Shown: one piece after another, positions 53,299 to 63,220 of the stretch
Numbering within the stretch: the first letter of the stretch is position 1
Layout of the letters: each line of letters opens with the position of its first letter
NCBI GenBank assembly: GCA_024639885.1
Contig: JAHEGD010000003.1
Span: 62,001 to 126,000, forward strand
Source: Porticoccaceae bacterium
GTDB taxonomy: Bacteria; Pseudomonadota; Gammaproteobacteria; Pseudomonadales; Porticoccaceae
Direction of reading: 5' to 3'
Length of the DNA stretch: 64,000 nucleotides
The notes under the pieces: generated by a model
What the model saw: only the letters and a program-made list of their open reading frames with translations
Database searches by the model: none
What the model was told of the DNA's origin: nothing
Position numbers and translations under genes: made by a program

Positions 53299-53865
53299 AT
53301 GTCGCCACTGCCCAACGCCAACAGCAAACCGAGCCACAACCGCCGCAAAAGTGGTGCCCAAGCGAGCCGCCGCCCGGCCGCCGACGGGTCTAACCACAGC
53401 CGCTGGCCGGCGTTTTTGGCGGGTATTGCGGTCGGCCTGACGGCCAGCTGGCTAGCCCCAAAACTGCTTGAGGTGGATCTGACCGCCACCACCAGCACAC
53501 CCAGCGAGCAGGGTGTCACCGACCAGCCCGACGCAGCGCGCTTTAACTTTCCAGAATTGTTCAGAGATAACGAGGTGCTGGTACCCGAAGGGCCGGCGGT
53601 CGATGCCGAGCCGGGCGACAACCGCGCGGCGGTCGACTACTACATTCAGGCCGGCTCGTTCCGCGCCAGCGATGACGCTCAGGCACTGCGCGTCAAGCTA
53701 CTGCTGCTCAACCTCGACGCCAATGTCGAGCCGATCAAGACCGCCGACGGGCTCTGGCACCGGGTGGTGGTCGGCCCGTTCGGCGACGCCCGCAGCGCTG
53801 AGCAGGCGCGCTCCAAGCTGCATCAAAACGCGGTCCGCACCCTGCTGCTTAAACGCCCGCGCTAA
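53299..53865 (+). CDS. SPOR-domain membrane protein (FtsN-like)
   Basis: This 188-residue bitopic protein has a basic cytoplasmic N-terminus, one membrane helix at about residues 36-53 (WPAFLAGIAVGLTASWLA), an acidic linker, and a C-terminal SPOR domain (YYIQAGSFRASDDAQALRVK, VVVGPFGDARSAEQA). SPOR domains bind denuded peptidoglycan at the division site. Location behind priA is where gammaproteobacteria keep their ftsN-like gene. It converges on the glutamine-synthetase-like gene with a 10-bp gap. Confidence 0.85.
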   Translation: MSPLPNANSKPSHNRRKSGAQASRRPAADGSNHSRWPAFLAGIAVGLTASWLAPKLLEVDLTATTSTPSEQGVTDQPDAARFNFPELFRDNEVLVPEGPAVDAEPGDNRAAVDYYIQAGSFRASDDAQALRVKLLLLNLDANVEPIKTADGLWHRVVVGPFGDARSAEQARSKLHQNAVRTLLLKRPR

Positions 53866-53875
53866 CCGCTAGCTG

Positions 53876-55243
53876 TTACAGGTAGGCGTCGTACTCGAGA
53901 CGGGTAACCCGGCGGTCGAACTCCGCCTTCTCGCCGCGCTTGCAGGCGACGTAGAGCGCGGCAAACTCCTCGCCCAGATAGTCGCGGATAAACGCCGACT
54001 GCTCAAAGGCGGTCAATGCATCGTGCCAGTGGTAGCAGAGCGTCGGCTGCTCGACTTGCGCCTCGCCCTCGACCGGCGGATCGGGCTCTAACTGATGTTC
54101 AATACCGTACAGGGCGCCGGCCAAAATTGCCGCCACCACCAGATAGGGGTTGCCGTCGGCTCCCGGCAGGCGGTGCTCGATACGGATCGCGCTGGCGTCG
54201 CCGGCCGGTATCCGCAGCGCCGTGGTGCGGTTCTCATAACCCCAATTGGCGGCGATCGGCGCAAAGCTACCGGGGCTGAGCCGGCGGTAGGAGTTAATGT
54301 TGGGCGCAAAGATCGCCATGCTCTCGTTCATCGTCGCCAAGCAGCCAGCCACCGCGTGTTGCAGAGTGGCACTGCCGCGCTCGTCGCCGCCGACAAAAAC
54401 ATTGTTGCCGGCGCTGTCGAGCAGGCTGAAGTGAATGTGCATACCGTTGCCGACCTCCTCGGCAAACGGCTTGGCCATAAACGTGGCGAGCTGGCCGTGG
54501 CGGCGCGCCACTGCGCGAATGGCTCGGCGCAGCAGGCTGCCGTGGTCGCAGGCGGTCACCGCGTCGGCTTGATGATGCAAGTTGATCTCGTACTGGGAGG
54601 CGCCGCACTCGGTGATCAGAGTATCTACCGGGATCCCCTGGACGCGTGCCATCTGGTCTATCTCGTCCATGATCGGCGCCACTTCGCGCATCGCATCGAG
54701 CCCGTAGCTGTCGCCACCGAGCGGCATCGCCACCTCGCTGGTTTGGGTGTGCAGCGGCTGGCCGTAGCTGTCGCGCTCATTCTGCAGGAGATGAAACTCC
54801 AGCTCGCTGGCCACCACCGGGGTCAGCCCGAGCCGCCGGTAGCGCTCGACCACCCCTTGCAGCACCGCGCGCGGGTCGGCCGGGTACGGCGCCAGCGGCT
54901 GATCGGTGTGGCTGGCACTGCTCATCTGGACAATCACCTGCGCGGTCGGCCGCTCGGCCCACGGCACCAGTGAGAGCGTCGCCGGGTCGGCGATACAGAT
55001 ACCATCGACATCGCCGGTCGCCTCGATCAGCTCCTGAACATCGCGCCCCCAGGCGTCGACCGAGACCACCGACTTGGGCATTTTAAAGCCGCCGTTAAAC
55101 AGTTTTTCTATCTGGTCGCGCGGCACCCACTTGCCGCGATGGGTGCCGGCAAAGTCGTGCAAGATCACCTCAAACACTTCGATGTCCGGGTTCTCGGCAA
55201 GCAGGGTCAGCAGTTGTTCGGGCAGGTTATCGGTGTCGCTCAT
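53876..55243 (-). CDS. Glutamine synthetase-family ligase (gamma-glutamylpolyamine synthetase type)
   Basis: This 455-residue enzyme of the GlnA/PuuA superfamily has the ATP and metal motifs VASELEFHLL, NGMHIHFSLLD and NRTTALRIPAGDASAIRIEHRLPGA in two neighbouring segments. The adenylylation tyrosine region of true GlnA is absent and the N-terminus is of the PuuA/GlnT branch, which ligates glutamate to putrescine or other amines. It is 6 bp downstream of the TPR-sulfotransferase gene and likely co-transcribed. The amine substrate is not evident. Confidence 0.83.
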   Translation of the reverse strand: MSDTDNLPEQLLTLLAENPDIEVFEVILHDFAGTHRGKWVPRDQIEKLFNGGFKMPKSVVSVDAWGRDVQELIEATGDVDGICIADPATLSLVPWAERPTAQVIVQMSSASHTDQPLAPYPADPRAVLQGVVERYRRLGLTPVVASELEFHLLQNERDSYGQPLHTQTSEVAMPLGGDSYGLDAMREVAPIMDEIDQMARVQGIPVDTLITECGASQYEINLHHQADAVTACDHGSLLRRAIRAVARRHGQLATFMAKPFAEEVGNGMHIHFSLLDSAGNNVFVGGDERGSATLQHAVAGCLATMNESMAIFAPNINSYRRLSPGSFAPIAANWGYENRTTALRIPAGDASAIRIEHRLPGADGNPYLVVAAILAGALYGIEHQLEPDPPVEGEAQVEQPTLCYHWHDALTAFEQSAFIRDYLGEEFAALYVACKRGEKAEFDRRVTRLEYDAYL

Positions 55244-55249
55244 AGGGGC

Positions 55250-57307
55250 TCACTGGGTGGCTAGTGGTGTGGGTGACGTTGTCGGGTCAATGGTTGACTC
55301 GGTGGTTGCGGCCGTAGCCGGCAGGGCGTCGCCGAGCGCCGCGCGCAGCGGCGCCAGCTCGCGTTCAAAATGGCGCCAGTAGGCGACCGCGCTGGTGTAG
55401 ATAGGCTGGCGCACCTGCTCTGAGCTGGCGGTGTTGACCGCCCGCTCGGTCTGGTGAAAGTCGATGCACTGCTGCTCAAACGGTAGCCCCAAAAAGTCCA
55501 GCAGGCGCGCCACATGGCTCTCTAAATCGGCCACCACCTGCTCGTAGTCGACATCCAATATGCGCCCGGGAAAGCACTGCTGCCAGTGCGCCATCAGCCG
55601 CAGATAGTCGCGGTAGTAGTGGCCAAGATCCTCCAAGTCGTAACTGAAGTGCTGGCCCTCTGCCCAGAGCTGCTTGAAGCAGCCAAAACAGTTGTCCATC
55701 GGCTCGCGGCGGGTATTGATAATCTTGGCGTTGGGCAGCGCACAGAGAATCAGCCCGAGGTAGATAAAGTTGTTCGGCAGTTTGTCGATAAAGTAGCCGT
55801 GGCCGGTACTGCGGTGGCGCGCCGCCTGAGCCAGGTAGCGCTCGCCGAGCGCGCCGAGCGCTGCACCGTCGAGCTGTGCGACACCGGCCGGGTAGCCGCG
55901 GCCAGCCGCCACTGTCGCGCCCTTCGCAATTGAGCCGGCCAGCCACGGCATATAGGGCAGCTCGCGGGTGCCCTCGACCGCCGAGTGGCTGGCCAGAATC
56001 TGCTCCTGCAGAGTGGAGCCGGAGCGCGGCAGGCCGAGGATAAACAGCGGCGAGCGGTCGCTGCAGCCACTGCCGGCCAAGCGCGCCAGCAGCTGCGGGT
56101 TAAAGGTGGCGATAATCGCATCGACCTGGGCCGAAAACCGCGCCCGGTCCCACTGCACCATCGCCCGCTTGACCCGGTTGGCCGCCGCGTAAGCGGCAAA
56201 CGCCTGCGGCCACTGGCGCTGGTGCTCGCGGGCCTTGGCCAGCGCATAGCCAAAATAGACCCGCTCTTGGTCGGCCAGCTCCGGATTGGCCAGCTGCTCA
56301 TTGATGGCGGTCACTTCGGCGTCGCTAAACCGATAGGTCTTGAGGTTGGCCAGCGACCAAGCCGCTTCGCCGCAGCTCGGGTCGAGCGCCAGGCAGCGCC
56401 GGTAGTCGGCGATCGCCTCGTCGCTGCGGCCGAGCGTTTTTAGGGTGGTGGCGCGCTGCGAGAGCGCCGCGACCTGCTCGGGGCGCTGCGCCAAGACCGC
56501 CTCAAAACAGCACAGCGCCCGCTCAAAACGGTTGTCTTTACTCGCCAAGCTGCCCTGTAACAGCAGCGCTTCGGGCCAACTTGGGGTCACCTCGAGGGCG
56601 CGCTGACAGGCCTGCTCGGCCTGCTCTAGTTTGTCTTGGCGCGACAGTGCGGTGGCCAGCTGCAGCCACCAGCGGCCGAGCTCGGGCAGCGCCGCGGTCA
56701 GCCGCCCGGCGATCTGCTCGGCCCACTCGGCGCGGTTGGTGGCAATGGCGCGCTTGAAGAGCAGCAGCGCAACCCCTTGATTGAGCGGATCGGCCTGCAG
56801 CGCCGCGATCGCCAGCTGCTCACCGCGCTGCTGCTGGTCGCGGCTGGCGCTGTCGGCGAGCAGCGGCCGCAGCTCGCGCAGGGTCTGCGCGCGGGCGCTG
56901 CGACTGGGTCGCTGGGCGGCCACTGCTGCGGCGCCGGCGCTGTCGCCCTGCGCCTGCAACTCTGCCTGAAGAGCGCGCGCCGCCGAGCCGAGCTTGGGGT
57001 TGATCGTCAGGGCACGGCGCCAACTAATGACAGCGGCAGCGCTGTCACCAAGCTGCTGCTGGGCGCGGCCGAGATCGCTCCAACCCTCGGCGTAGTCGGC
57101 GGCAATCGCCACCACCCGCTGCAACCGGGCCGCCGCCGCCGCGGTCGCACCGCGGCTCAGCTCGCACTGGGCGCGCAGCCGCTGAGCGTTGACCTCGCGC
57201 GGGTTGAGCGCAATCAACTGGTCGACAAGCTGCTCGCAGTCGTCCAGTCGGCCCTGCTGCATCGCTTGCAGGGCGCGCAAAAACTGCTCTCTGGGGTTCT
57301 CCGGCAT
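55250..57307 (-). CDS. TPR-repeat sulfotransferase
   Basis: This 685-residue protein has two parts. Residues about 1-390 are tetratricopeptide repeats, seen as helical blocks with WSDLGRAQQQLGDSAAA and QVAALSQRATTLKTLGRSDEA. Residues about 415-670 are a sulfotransferase domain with the PAPS 5'-phosphosulfate loop GLPRSGSTLQEQIL and the 3'-phosphate site INTRREPMDNCFGCF. Such TPR-sulfotransferases are common in marine bacteria; their acceptors are mostly unknown. It is transcribed just ahead of the glutamine synthetase-like gene. Confidence 0.85.
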   Translation of the reverse strand: MPENPREQFLRALQAMQQGRLDDCEQLVDQLIALNPREVNAQRLRAQCELSRGATAAAAARLQRVVAIAADYAEGWSDLGRAQQQLGDSAAAVISWRRALTINPKLGSAARALQAELQAQGDSAGAAAVAAQRPSRSARAQTLRELRPLLADSASRDQQQRGEQLAIAALQADPLNQGVALLLFKRAIATNRAEWAEQIAGRLTAALPELGRWWLQLATALSRQDKLEQAEQACQRALEVTPSWPEALLLQGSLASKDNRFERALCCFEAVLAQRPEQVAALSQRATTLKTLGRSDEAIADYRRCLALDPSCGEAAWSLANLKTYRFSDAEVTAINEQLANPELADQERVYFGYALAKAREHQRQWPQAFAAYAAANRVKRAMVQWDRARFSAQVDAIIATFNPQLLARLAGSGCSDRSPLFILGLPRSGSTLQEQILASHSAVEGTRELPYMPWLAGSIAKGATVAAGRGYPAGVAQLDGAALGALGERYLAQAARHRSTGHGYFIDKLPNNFIYLGLILCALPNAKIINTRREPMDNCFGCFKQLWAEGQHFSYDLEDLGHYYRDYLRLMAHWQQCFPGRILDVDYEQVVADLESHVARLLDFLGLPFEQQCIDFHQTERAVNTASSEQVRQPIYTSAVAYWRHFERELAPLRAALGDALPATAATTESTIDPTTSPTPLATQ

Positions 57308-57404
57308 CGGCTGGCTGGTCTATTGGTTGGGGAGTGCCATTGTACCCAGCCAGCGGTGCTGGCGCACAACAAACCGCAGCGCGCCAGCAACCCAGCTCAG
57401 CCAC

Positions 57405-57427
57405 AAAAAAGCCCGCCGGGGCGGGCT
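57405..57427 (-). terminator. Rho-independent terminator after comEA
   Basis: The stem AGCCCGC / GCGGGCT with a GGG loop and a run of six A on its left reads, on the minus strand, as a hairpin followed by T. It lies 23 bp after the comEA stop. Confidence 0.8.
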
Positions 57428-57449
57428 GGTGCAGCGCAGCGGCGCGCGG

Positions 57450-57794
57450 TTATTCGGCGACCACGCGGGCGCGGTTGCGCTCCAAGGTTTTACGACCGAT
57501 CCCTTTGATATTGAGCAGCTCCTCTACCGAGCTAAAACTGCCGTGTTGCTGACGGTAGGCGACGATCTCGGCGGCCTTGGCAGCACCGATCCCAAACAGC
57601 GCCTCAGCGAGCTGCTCGGCATTGGCGCTGTTGATATTGACCGGGTGGGCGGTGGCCATGGCGATGGTCTGCAGCGGCTCCGGGCGGTCCGGTGCGGCGC
57701 TGGCGCTGGCGGTAGCCAATAGCGCGGCAAACAGTGACGACACCAGCAGTGCCAGCAGGGCCGCGCGGCGCGGCAGGTGGGTAAGGTGATTCAT
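57450..57794 (-). CDS. comEA: ComEA-family helix-hairpin-helix DNA-binding protein
   Basis: This exported protein of 114 residues has a signal peptide of about 33 residues, then a double helix-hairpin-helix (VNINSANAEQLAEALFGIG and FSSVEELLNIKGIGRKTLE) of the ComEA type. Such proteins bind incoming DNA in the periplasm in natural transformation. TAGGAG precedes the ATG. It is a stand-alone gene with a terminator of its own. Confidence 0.9.
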   Translation of the reverse strand: MNHLTHLPRRAALLALLVSSLFAALLATASASAAPDRPEPLQTIAMATAHPVNINSANAEQLAEALFGIGAAKAAEIVAYRQQHGSFSSVEELLNIKGIGRKTLERNRARVVAE

Positions 57795-57915
57795 GGCGAT
57801 GCTCCTACAGGAAGTGAGAGTCGAGAGACAGCTGACTGCCTCACTGCGAACTACCTGTAGAAAATGGCCGACTCAGCGCCACTGCGCTATAGGCCGAAAC
57901 GGCTAACCCGTAGGT

Positions 57916-58212
57916 TTAGGGACCAAAACCGGCGCTGTTGTTGACCCGCTCGCGCAGCTCTTTGCCGGGTTTAAAGTGTGGTACATACTTGCCAATCAGC
58001 TCGACTTCATCACCGGTCTTGGGGTTGCGACCACGCCGCGGTGCCCGGTAGTGCAGGCAGAAGCTGCCAAAACCGCGCACCTCAATACGCCGCTGGCTAA
58101 CCAGCGTGTGGGTCATCTTTTCCAGCAGCATCTTCACTGCCAGCTCGACATCGCGGGCCGGCAGCTGGTCTTGGCTGGCGACAATTTTTTCAATCAATTC
58201 AGATTTGGTCAT
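57916..58212 (-). CDS. ihfB: Integration host factor, beta subunit
   Basis: This 98-residue HU/IHF-fold protein has [14 protein letters not shown] at the start, [31 protein letters not shown] and the arm region [17 protein letters not shown] with the conserved Pro. The ATG at 58212 gives the usual length. It bends DNA together with IhfA. It follows rpsA after a terminator, the common order cmk, rpsA, ihfB. The 178-bp AT-rich gap before it probably holds its own promoter. Confidence 0.95.
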   Translation of the reverse strand: MTKSELIEKIVASQDQLPARDVELAVKMLLEKMTHTLVSQRRIEVRGFGSFCLHYRAPRRGRNPKTGDEVELIGKYVPHFKPGKELRERVNNSAGFGP

Positions 58213-58336
58213 GGCAAAACCGCTATACATCTGTTGGCTTGTTAATTTTAGCCTTTGATTTTATTGATTTTTTTAACTTAATCAAGCGCTGTTTGCGGTG
58301 TTCCGTGGTTTTCTTGCGCGGCGTTGATTGGCGCAC

Positions 58337-58366
58337 AAAAAAAGGGTGGCTTGCGCCACCCTTTTT
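58337..58366 (-). terminator. Rho-independent terminator after rpsA
   Basis: The 8-bp stem AGGGTGGC / GCCACCCT with a TTGC loop is bordered by seven A on the left and five T on the right. It lies 26 bp after the rpsA stop. Confidence 0.9.
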
Positions 58367-58391
58367 AGGACTGCCGTGAAAAGTGCGCGGA

Positions 58392-60065
58392 TTATTTATC
58401 CATCTGCGCCTTGATCAGGTCACCGATAGTGGTCGGTGCAGCAGCTTCGGTCTCTTTGCTGCGGTGCGACTGCACAGCGGCTTTCTCGTCGGCGTAATCT
58501 TTCGCCTTGATAGAGAGACTGATAACGCGGGTCTTGCGATCGACGTTGATGATCTTCGCTTCGACGGCTTCACCAACGGTGAGTACGTTGCGGGCGTCTT
58601 CAACTTTCTCGCGCGACAGCTCAGAGGCCTTGAGGACCGCTTCGATCTCTTCGCCGAGGGTAATGACCGCACCCTTGGCGTCGACTTCTTTCACGGTGCC
58701 GTTGACGATGGCGCCTTTGTCGTTGTCGTTGACGTAGTTGTTGAACGGATCATCGGCAAGCTGCTTGATGCCGAGCGAGATACGCTCGCGCTCAGAGTCG
58801 ATAGCCAGTACCACGGTATCGACGTCATCGCCTTTCTTGTAGTTGCGAACGGCTTCTTCGCCGGCTTCGTTCCAAGAGATGTCCGACAGGTGAACCAGGC
58901 CATCGATACCGCCGTCGAGGCCGATAAAGATACCAAAGTCGGTGATCGACTTGATGCTGCCAGAGATCTTGTCGCCCTTGCCGTGCGTTGCGGCAAAGTC
59001 ATCCCACGGGTTGGTCATGCACTGCTTGATCCCCAGTGAAATGCGGCGGCGCTCTTCGTCGATGTCGAGGATCATCACTTCAACTTCGTCGCCAAGGTTG
59101 ACGATCTTAGACGGGTGAACGTTCTTGTTGGTCCAATCCATTTCAGAGACGTGTACCAGACCCTCTACGCCGTCTTCCAGCTCAGCAAAGCAGCCGTAGT
59201 CGGTGAGGTTGGTGATGGTCGCTTTGACACGGCCACCCTCTGGGTAACGGCCCTTGATGTCGCCCCACGGATCTTCGCCCATCTGCTTCATGCCCAGCGA
59301 TACGCGGTTGCGCTCGCGGTCAAATTTGAGGACCTTGACGTCGATCTCGTCGCCGACATTGATCATCTCAGAGGGGTGACGGATGCGCTTCCACGACATG
59401 TCGGTGATGTGCAGCAGGCCATCGATACCGCCGAGGTCGACAAACGCACCGTAGTCGGTGAGGTTTTTAACCACGCCCTTCAGTGAGACGCCCTCTTCGA
59501 GGTTGGCGAGCAGCTCTTCGCGCTCGACCGAGTTGGCGCTCTCCATCACGGCGCGGCGGCTGACCACCACGTTGTTGCGTTTGGCATCGAGCTTGATAAC
59601 TTTAAACTCGAGCTCTTTGTTCTCGAGGTGGGTGATTTCGCGCAGCGGGCGAACATCGACCAGCGAGCCGGGCAGGAACGCGCGCAGGCCAGCCACATCG
59701 ACGGTGAAACCGCCCTTGACCTTGCCGCTGATGATGCCGGTAACCACTTCGTCTGCTTTGTGAGCAGCTTCGAGCTCGATCCAAGATTCGGCGCGGCGAG
59801 CTTTCTCGCGCGACAGCCGGGTGGCACCAAAGCCATCTTCAACCGCTTCGAGAGCGACTTGCACTTCATCGCCAACCGCGACTTCGATTTCGCCGCGCTC
59901 GTTGTAAAATTGTTCTGCTGGAATAACGCCTTCAGATTTCAGGCCGGCGTGAACCGTCACCCAATCTTTATCGACGTCGAGCACCACACCAGTAATGATG
60001 GCGCCGGTTTTCATCTCGACGGTTTTTAGGCTTTCTTCAAATAGTTCTTGGAAGCTTTCGCTCAT
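58392..60065 (-). CDS. rpsA: 30S ribosomal protein S1
   Basis: The protein has 557 residues, the same length as E. coli S1. It contains six S1 RNA-binding repeats, visible as recurring blocks such as [53 protein letters not shown] and [17 protein letters not shown]. The ATG at 60065 gives the expected MSESF start; the longer open frame upstream is not coding. It brings mRNA to the ribosome and lies between cmk and ihfB. Confidence 0.97.
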   Translation of the reverse strand: MSESFQELFEESLKTVEMKTGAIITGVVLDVDKDWVTVHAGLKSEGVIPAEQFYNERGEIEVAVGDEVQVALEAVEDGFGATRLSREKARRAESWIELEAAHKADEVVTGIISGKVKGGFTVDVAGLRAFLPGSLVDVRPLREITHLENKELEFKVIKLDAKRNNVVVSRRAVMESANSVEREELLANLEEGVSLKGVVKNLTDYGAFVDLGGIDGLLHITDMSWKRIRHPSEMINVGDEIDVKVLKFDRERNRVSLGMKQMGEDPWGDIKGRYPEGGRVKATITNLTDYGCFAELEDGVEGLVHVSEMDWTNKNVHPSKIVNLGDEVEVMILDIDEERRRISLGIKQCMTNPWDDFAATHGKGDKISGSIKSITDFGIFIGLDGGIDGLVHLSDISWNEAGEEAVRNYKKGDDVDTVVLAIDSERERISLGIKQLADDPFNNYVNDNDKGAIVNGTVKEVDAKGAVITLGEEIEAVLKASELSREKVEDARNVLTVGEAVEAKIINVDRKTRVISLSIKAKDYADEKAAVQSHRSKETEAAAPTTIGDLIKAQMDK

Positions 60066-60221
60066 AGTAGGATCCCAATAATGACAGAGCGCGCACCGGG
60101 CCGATAAGGGTTGGGCCTGAGGGGTACGACTCTTTTTTCCGCACAGCCAGATGGGCGGGTCAGTTACAGACAAGGTCAGCAGTGGCATTGCTGGCAGCCA
60201 CTGCCTTCCGTTTAAAAATCG

Positions 60222-60911
60222 CTACGCCATATTCTTTAAAGAGAGAATAGAGAGTACCGATTGCATCACTTCTTCAATCGACAGATCCGAGGTGTCTATC
60301 TGCACGGCGTCCGCGGCGGGTCGCAGTGGAGAGGCATCGCGGTTCATGTCGCGCTCGTCACGCGCAGAGACCTGCTCGACGAGGGCGGCGAGACTAACAT
60401 TTTCGCCCTTTTCTAGCAACTCTTTGTGGCGCCGGGCGGCGCGCTCTTGTGCCGAGGCGGTCAGGTAGATCTTCAGCGGTGCGTCACTGAACACCACCGT
60501 ACCCATGTCGCGGCCGTCGGCGATCAGCCCCGGTGGGCGGGCAAAGTCGCGCTGGCGCTGCAGCAGCGCCTCGCGCACCGCCGGCACCACCGCCACCAGC
60601 GAGGCGAGCGCGCCGGTCTGTTCAGTGCGCAGCTCGCGGCTGACATCCTCGCCCTCGAGCAGCACCACCACGCGGTCGTGCTCGGTCTTAAACTGAATGT
60701 CCATGTGCTCGGCGAGCACCTGCAGCGCGGCGTGGTTGGCAAAATCGATACCGCGCCGCTGGGCGGCCAAGCCGAGCAGCCGGTAGAGCGCGCCACTGTC
60801 TAGGTAGTGGTAACCGAGCCGGCTGGCCAGGCGCCGACAGAGCGTGCCTTTACCGGCGCCGCTCGGGCCGTCGATGGCGATCACAGTCACCGTTGATTGT
60901 TCTGCAGCCAT
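60222..60911 (-). CDS. cmk: Cytidylate kinase
   Basis: This 229-residue nucleoside monophosphate kinase has the P-loop GPSGAGKGT at the N-terminus, YLDSGALYR, the RDMGTVVFSDAPLKIYL segment and the basic lid RAARRHKELLEKG. It phosphorylates CMP and dCMP. It lies 43 bp after the tyrA-aroA fusion and 156 bp before rpsA, the conserved order. Confidence 0.96.
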   Translation of the reverse strand: MAAEQSTVTVIAIDGPSGAGKGTLCRRLASRLGYHYLDSGALYRLLGLAAQRRGIDFANHAALQVLAEHMDIQFKTEHDRVVVLLEGEDVSRELRTEQTGALASLVAVVPAVREALLQRQRDFARPPGLIADGRDMGTVVFSDAPLKIYLTASAQERAARRHKELLEKGENVSLAALVEQVSARDERDMNRDASPLRPAADAVQIDTSDLSIEEVMQSVLSILSLKNMA

Positions 60912-60954
60912 GGCTGGGTGCTCCGAATTGTGGTCTGCCGGCGGTTGCCGGCGG

Positions 60955-63195
60955 TTAGTCGACCTTGAGTTTGATACCTACCTGCTGGGCCAGTTCGGCA
61001 AAGGTGGGGAATGAGGTGGCGACATTGTTGCAGTCGTCGATGACAATTTCGTGGCTGGCGCGCAGTGCCGCAATGGTAAACGCCATCGCAATCCGGTGGT
61101 CGTGCTGGCTGCTGACGCGGCCGCCGCCGATCGGCCCGCCGGTGATACGAATACCGTCGCTGGTCGGCGTGGCCTGTACACCGAGCGTCGCCAAGCCGTC
61201 GGCCATCGCCTGTATACGGTCGCTCTCTTTAACGCGCAGCTCCTCGGCGCCGGTCAATACCGTCTCGCCCTGTGCACAGGCGGCGGCGATAAACAGCACC
61301 GGGAACTCGTCGATCGCCAGCGGCACCTGGCTCTCGTCGATCTCAATGCCGTGCAGCGGCGCGTAGCGGACCCGAATGTCGGCGACGGGTTCGCCGCCCA
61401 CTTCGCGCTCGCCGCTCAAGGTGAGGTCGGCCCCCATCGCGCGGAGGATATTGACCACACCGACGCGGGTCGGGTTGATGCCGACATGCTCTAGGGTGAT
61501 GTCTGAGCCGGGGGTGATCGCCGCCGCGACCATAAAAAACGCCGCCGAGCTGATGTCGGCCGGCACATCGATGCGGCCGCCGGTCAGCGCACCGCCGCCG
61601 CGCAGCGAGACGCGGGTAGCGCCGCCGCCGAGCGACTCGCTGTCGACGGTGTAGCCAAAGCCGCGCAGCATCCGCTCGGTGTGGTCGCGGGTGGGGGCCG
61701 GCTCGGTCACCACCGTCTCGCCAGCGCAGTAGAGGCCGGCCAGCAGCAGGCACGATTTAACTTGCGCACTGGCCATCGGCAGGGTGTAGTTGAGCGGCGA
61801 TAGCTGCTGGCCACCGGTGATCCGCAGTGGCGGCCGGCCGCCCTCGTTAGTGGCTATCTGCGCACCCATCGCCCGCAGCGGATCGGCGACGCGACCCATC
61901 GGCCGGCCGCTCAGCGACTCGTCACCAACCAGTACACTGTCGAACGGCTGGCCGGCCATCAACCCCGCCAACAGCCGCATACCGGTGCCGGCGTTGCCGA
62001 CATCGAGCGGCTGCTCGGGTGCTTTGAGGCCGTGTAGACCGACCCCGTGAATCACTACCCGGCCCTGCTGCGGCCCTTCAATCTGCACCCCCATGGCGCG
62101 GAACGCACGCAGTGTGGCGATGCTGTCTTCCCCCTCGAGAAAACCGGTCACCTCGGTCAGGCCGTCGGCCAGCGCGCCGAGCATAATCGACCGGTGTGAG
62201 ATAGATTTGTCGCCCGGCACGCGGATGGTGCCGACTGCGCTGCCGCCCGGGGCGGCGGTGAAGGTGATCGATTTTGCACTCATGGTGTCGCTGTCTAACC
62301 CCTGTTCTAAAAGTTGGCCAAAGTGTTGTCGCGCCGCTTGGGCGCGGGTAAATAGCGCCAGCAGGTGCTCGCCGTCACTGCGCTCAATAGCGCCGCGCAG
62401 GCGGCCGAAGTCATCGGTGAGTTTGTCGAGCACCTGCAGCACCGCGCCGCGGTTGGCAAGCGCGATATCGCGCCACATTACCGGGTCGCTGGCGGCGATG
62501 CGGGTAAAGTCGCGAAAGCCCCCCGCAGCGTAGCGGAAAATTTCGCGATCGGCGCGCAGCCCGGCCAGAGTGTCGACCAGCGAAAAGGCCAGAAAGTGCG
62601 GCAGGTGGCTGGTGGCGGCGAGGATCTCGTCGTGGTCGGCGACGCTCATCGTCGAGACGATCGCGCCGCTGCCCTGCCAGAGCGCGCGGACCCGTTCGAC
62701 ATGGTCGGCACCGCTCTGCTCGAGCGGGGTCAGAATCACCCGGTGGTCGACAAACAGCTGCGGGTTGGCCGCGGTGACGCCGCTCTTTTCGGAGCCGGCG
62801 ATCGGGTGGCCGGGCACCAGCTGCACCGGCGGCGCCGGGTAGGCGGCTAGCGCCGCCTCGACGACACTGCCCTTGACGCTGGCGACATCGCTGATGGTTA
62901 CCGCCGGGTCGAGGAACTCGGCGCAGTCGCGCAGCACGGCCGGCACAGTCAAGGTCGGCACCCCAATCACCACCAGGTCGCCGCTGCAAAGCTCGCCAGC
63001 CAAACTCTGCAGCGAGTCGGCGACGCGGTCGATCACGCCGTTGTGCAGAGCCAAATCCAGCGTCGAGGTGCGCCGCGAAACACCGATCACCTCTCCGGCC
63101 AAGCCGCGCTGGCGGGCGGCCAGCGCCAAGCTGGCGCCGATCAGGCCGAGCCCGACCACCACCAGTTTGCCAATCGGTGCTGCGCGACGGTTCAT
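60955..63195 (-). CDS. tyrA-aroA: Bifunctional prephenate dehydrogenase / 3-phosphoshikimate 1-carboxyvinyltransferase
   Basis: This 746-residue natural fusion has residues 1-300 as the TyrA domain with VVVGLGLIGASLALA, VASVKGS and GHPIAGSEKSG. Residues about 305-746 are EPSP synthase (AroA) with VPGDKSISHR at 326-335, GNAGTGMRLLAGLMAG, and RVKESDRI-type ELRVKESDR followed by DHRIAMAF. An internal methionine at residue 305 marks the joint. The two enzymes act in tyrosine and chorismate synthesis. The fusion is known in pseudomonads and relatives. Confidence 0.95.
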   Translation of the reverse strand: MNRRAAPIGKLVVVGLGLIGASLALAARQRGLAGEVIGVSRRTSTLDLALHNGVIDRVADSLQSLAGELCSGDLVVIGVPTLTVPAVLRDCAEFLDPAVTISDVASVKGSVVEAALAAYPAPPVQLVPGHPIAGSEKSGVTAANPQLFVDHRVILTPLEQSGADHVERVRALWQGSGAIVSTMSVADHDEILAATSHLPHFLAFSLVDTLAGLRADREIFRYAAGGFRDFTRIAASDPVMWRDIALANRGAVLQVLDKLTDDFGRLRGAIERSDGEHLLALFTRAQAARQHFGQLLEQGLDSDTMSAKSITFTAAPGGSAVGTIRVPGDKSISHRSIMLGALADGLTEVTGFLEGEDSIATLRAFRAMGVQIEGPQQGRVVIHGVGLHGLKAPEQPLDVGNAGTGMRLLAGLMAGQPFDSVLVGDESLSGRPMGRVADPLRAMGAQIATNEGGRPPLRITGGQQLSPLNYTLPMASAQVKSCLLLAGLYCAGETVVTEPAPTRDHTERMLRGFGYTVDSESLGGGATRVSLRGGGALTGGRIDVPADISSAAFFMVAAAITPGSDITLEHVGINPTRVGVVNILRAMGADLTLSGEREVGGEPVADIRVRYAPLHGIEIDESQVPLAIDEFPVLFIAAACAQGETVLTGAEELRVKESDRIQAMADGLATLGVQATPTSDGIRITGGPIGGGRVSSQHDHRIAMAFTIAALRASHEIVIDDCNNVATSFPTFAELAQQVGIKLKVD

Positions 63196-63220
63196 CGGTT
63201 TAACTCTGCCGCCGGCGCGA

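Noticed and set aside
58213-58330. IHF autoregulatory site in the AT-rich leader of ihfB.
   Set aside because: No full match to the WATCAA-N4-TTR consensus could be found by eye.
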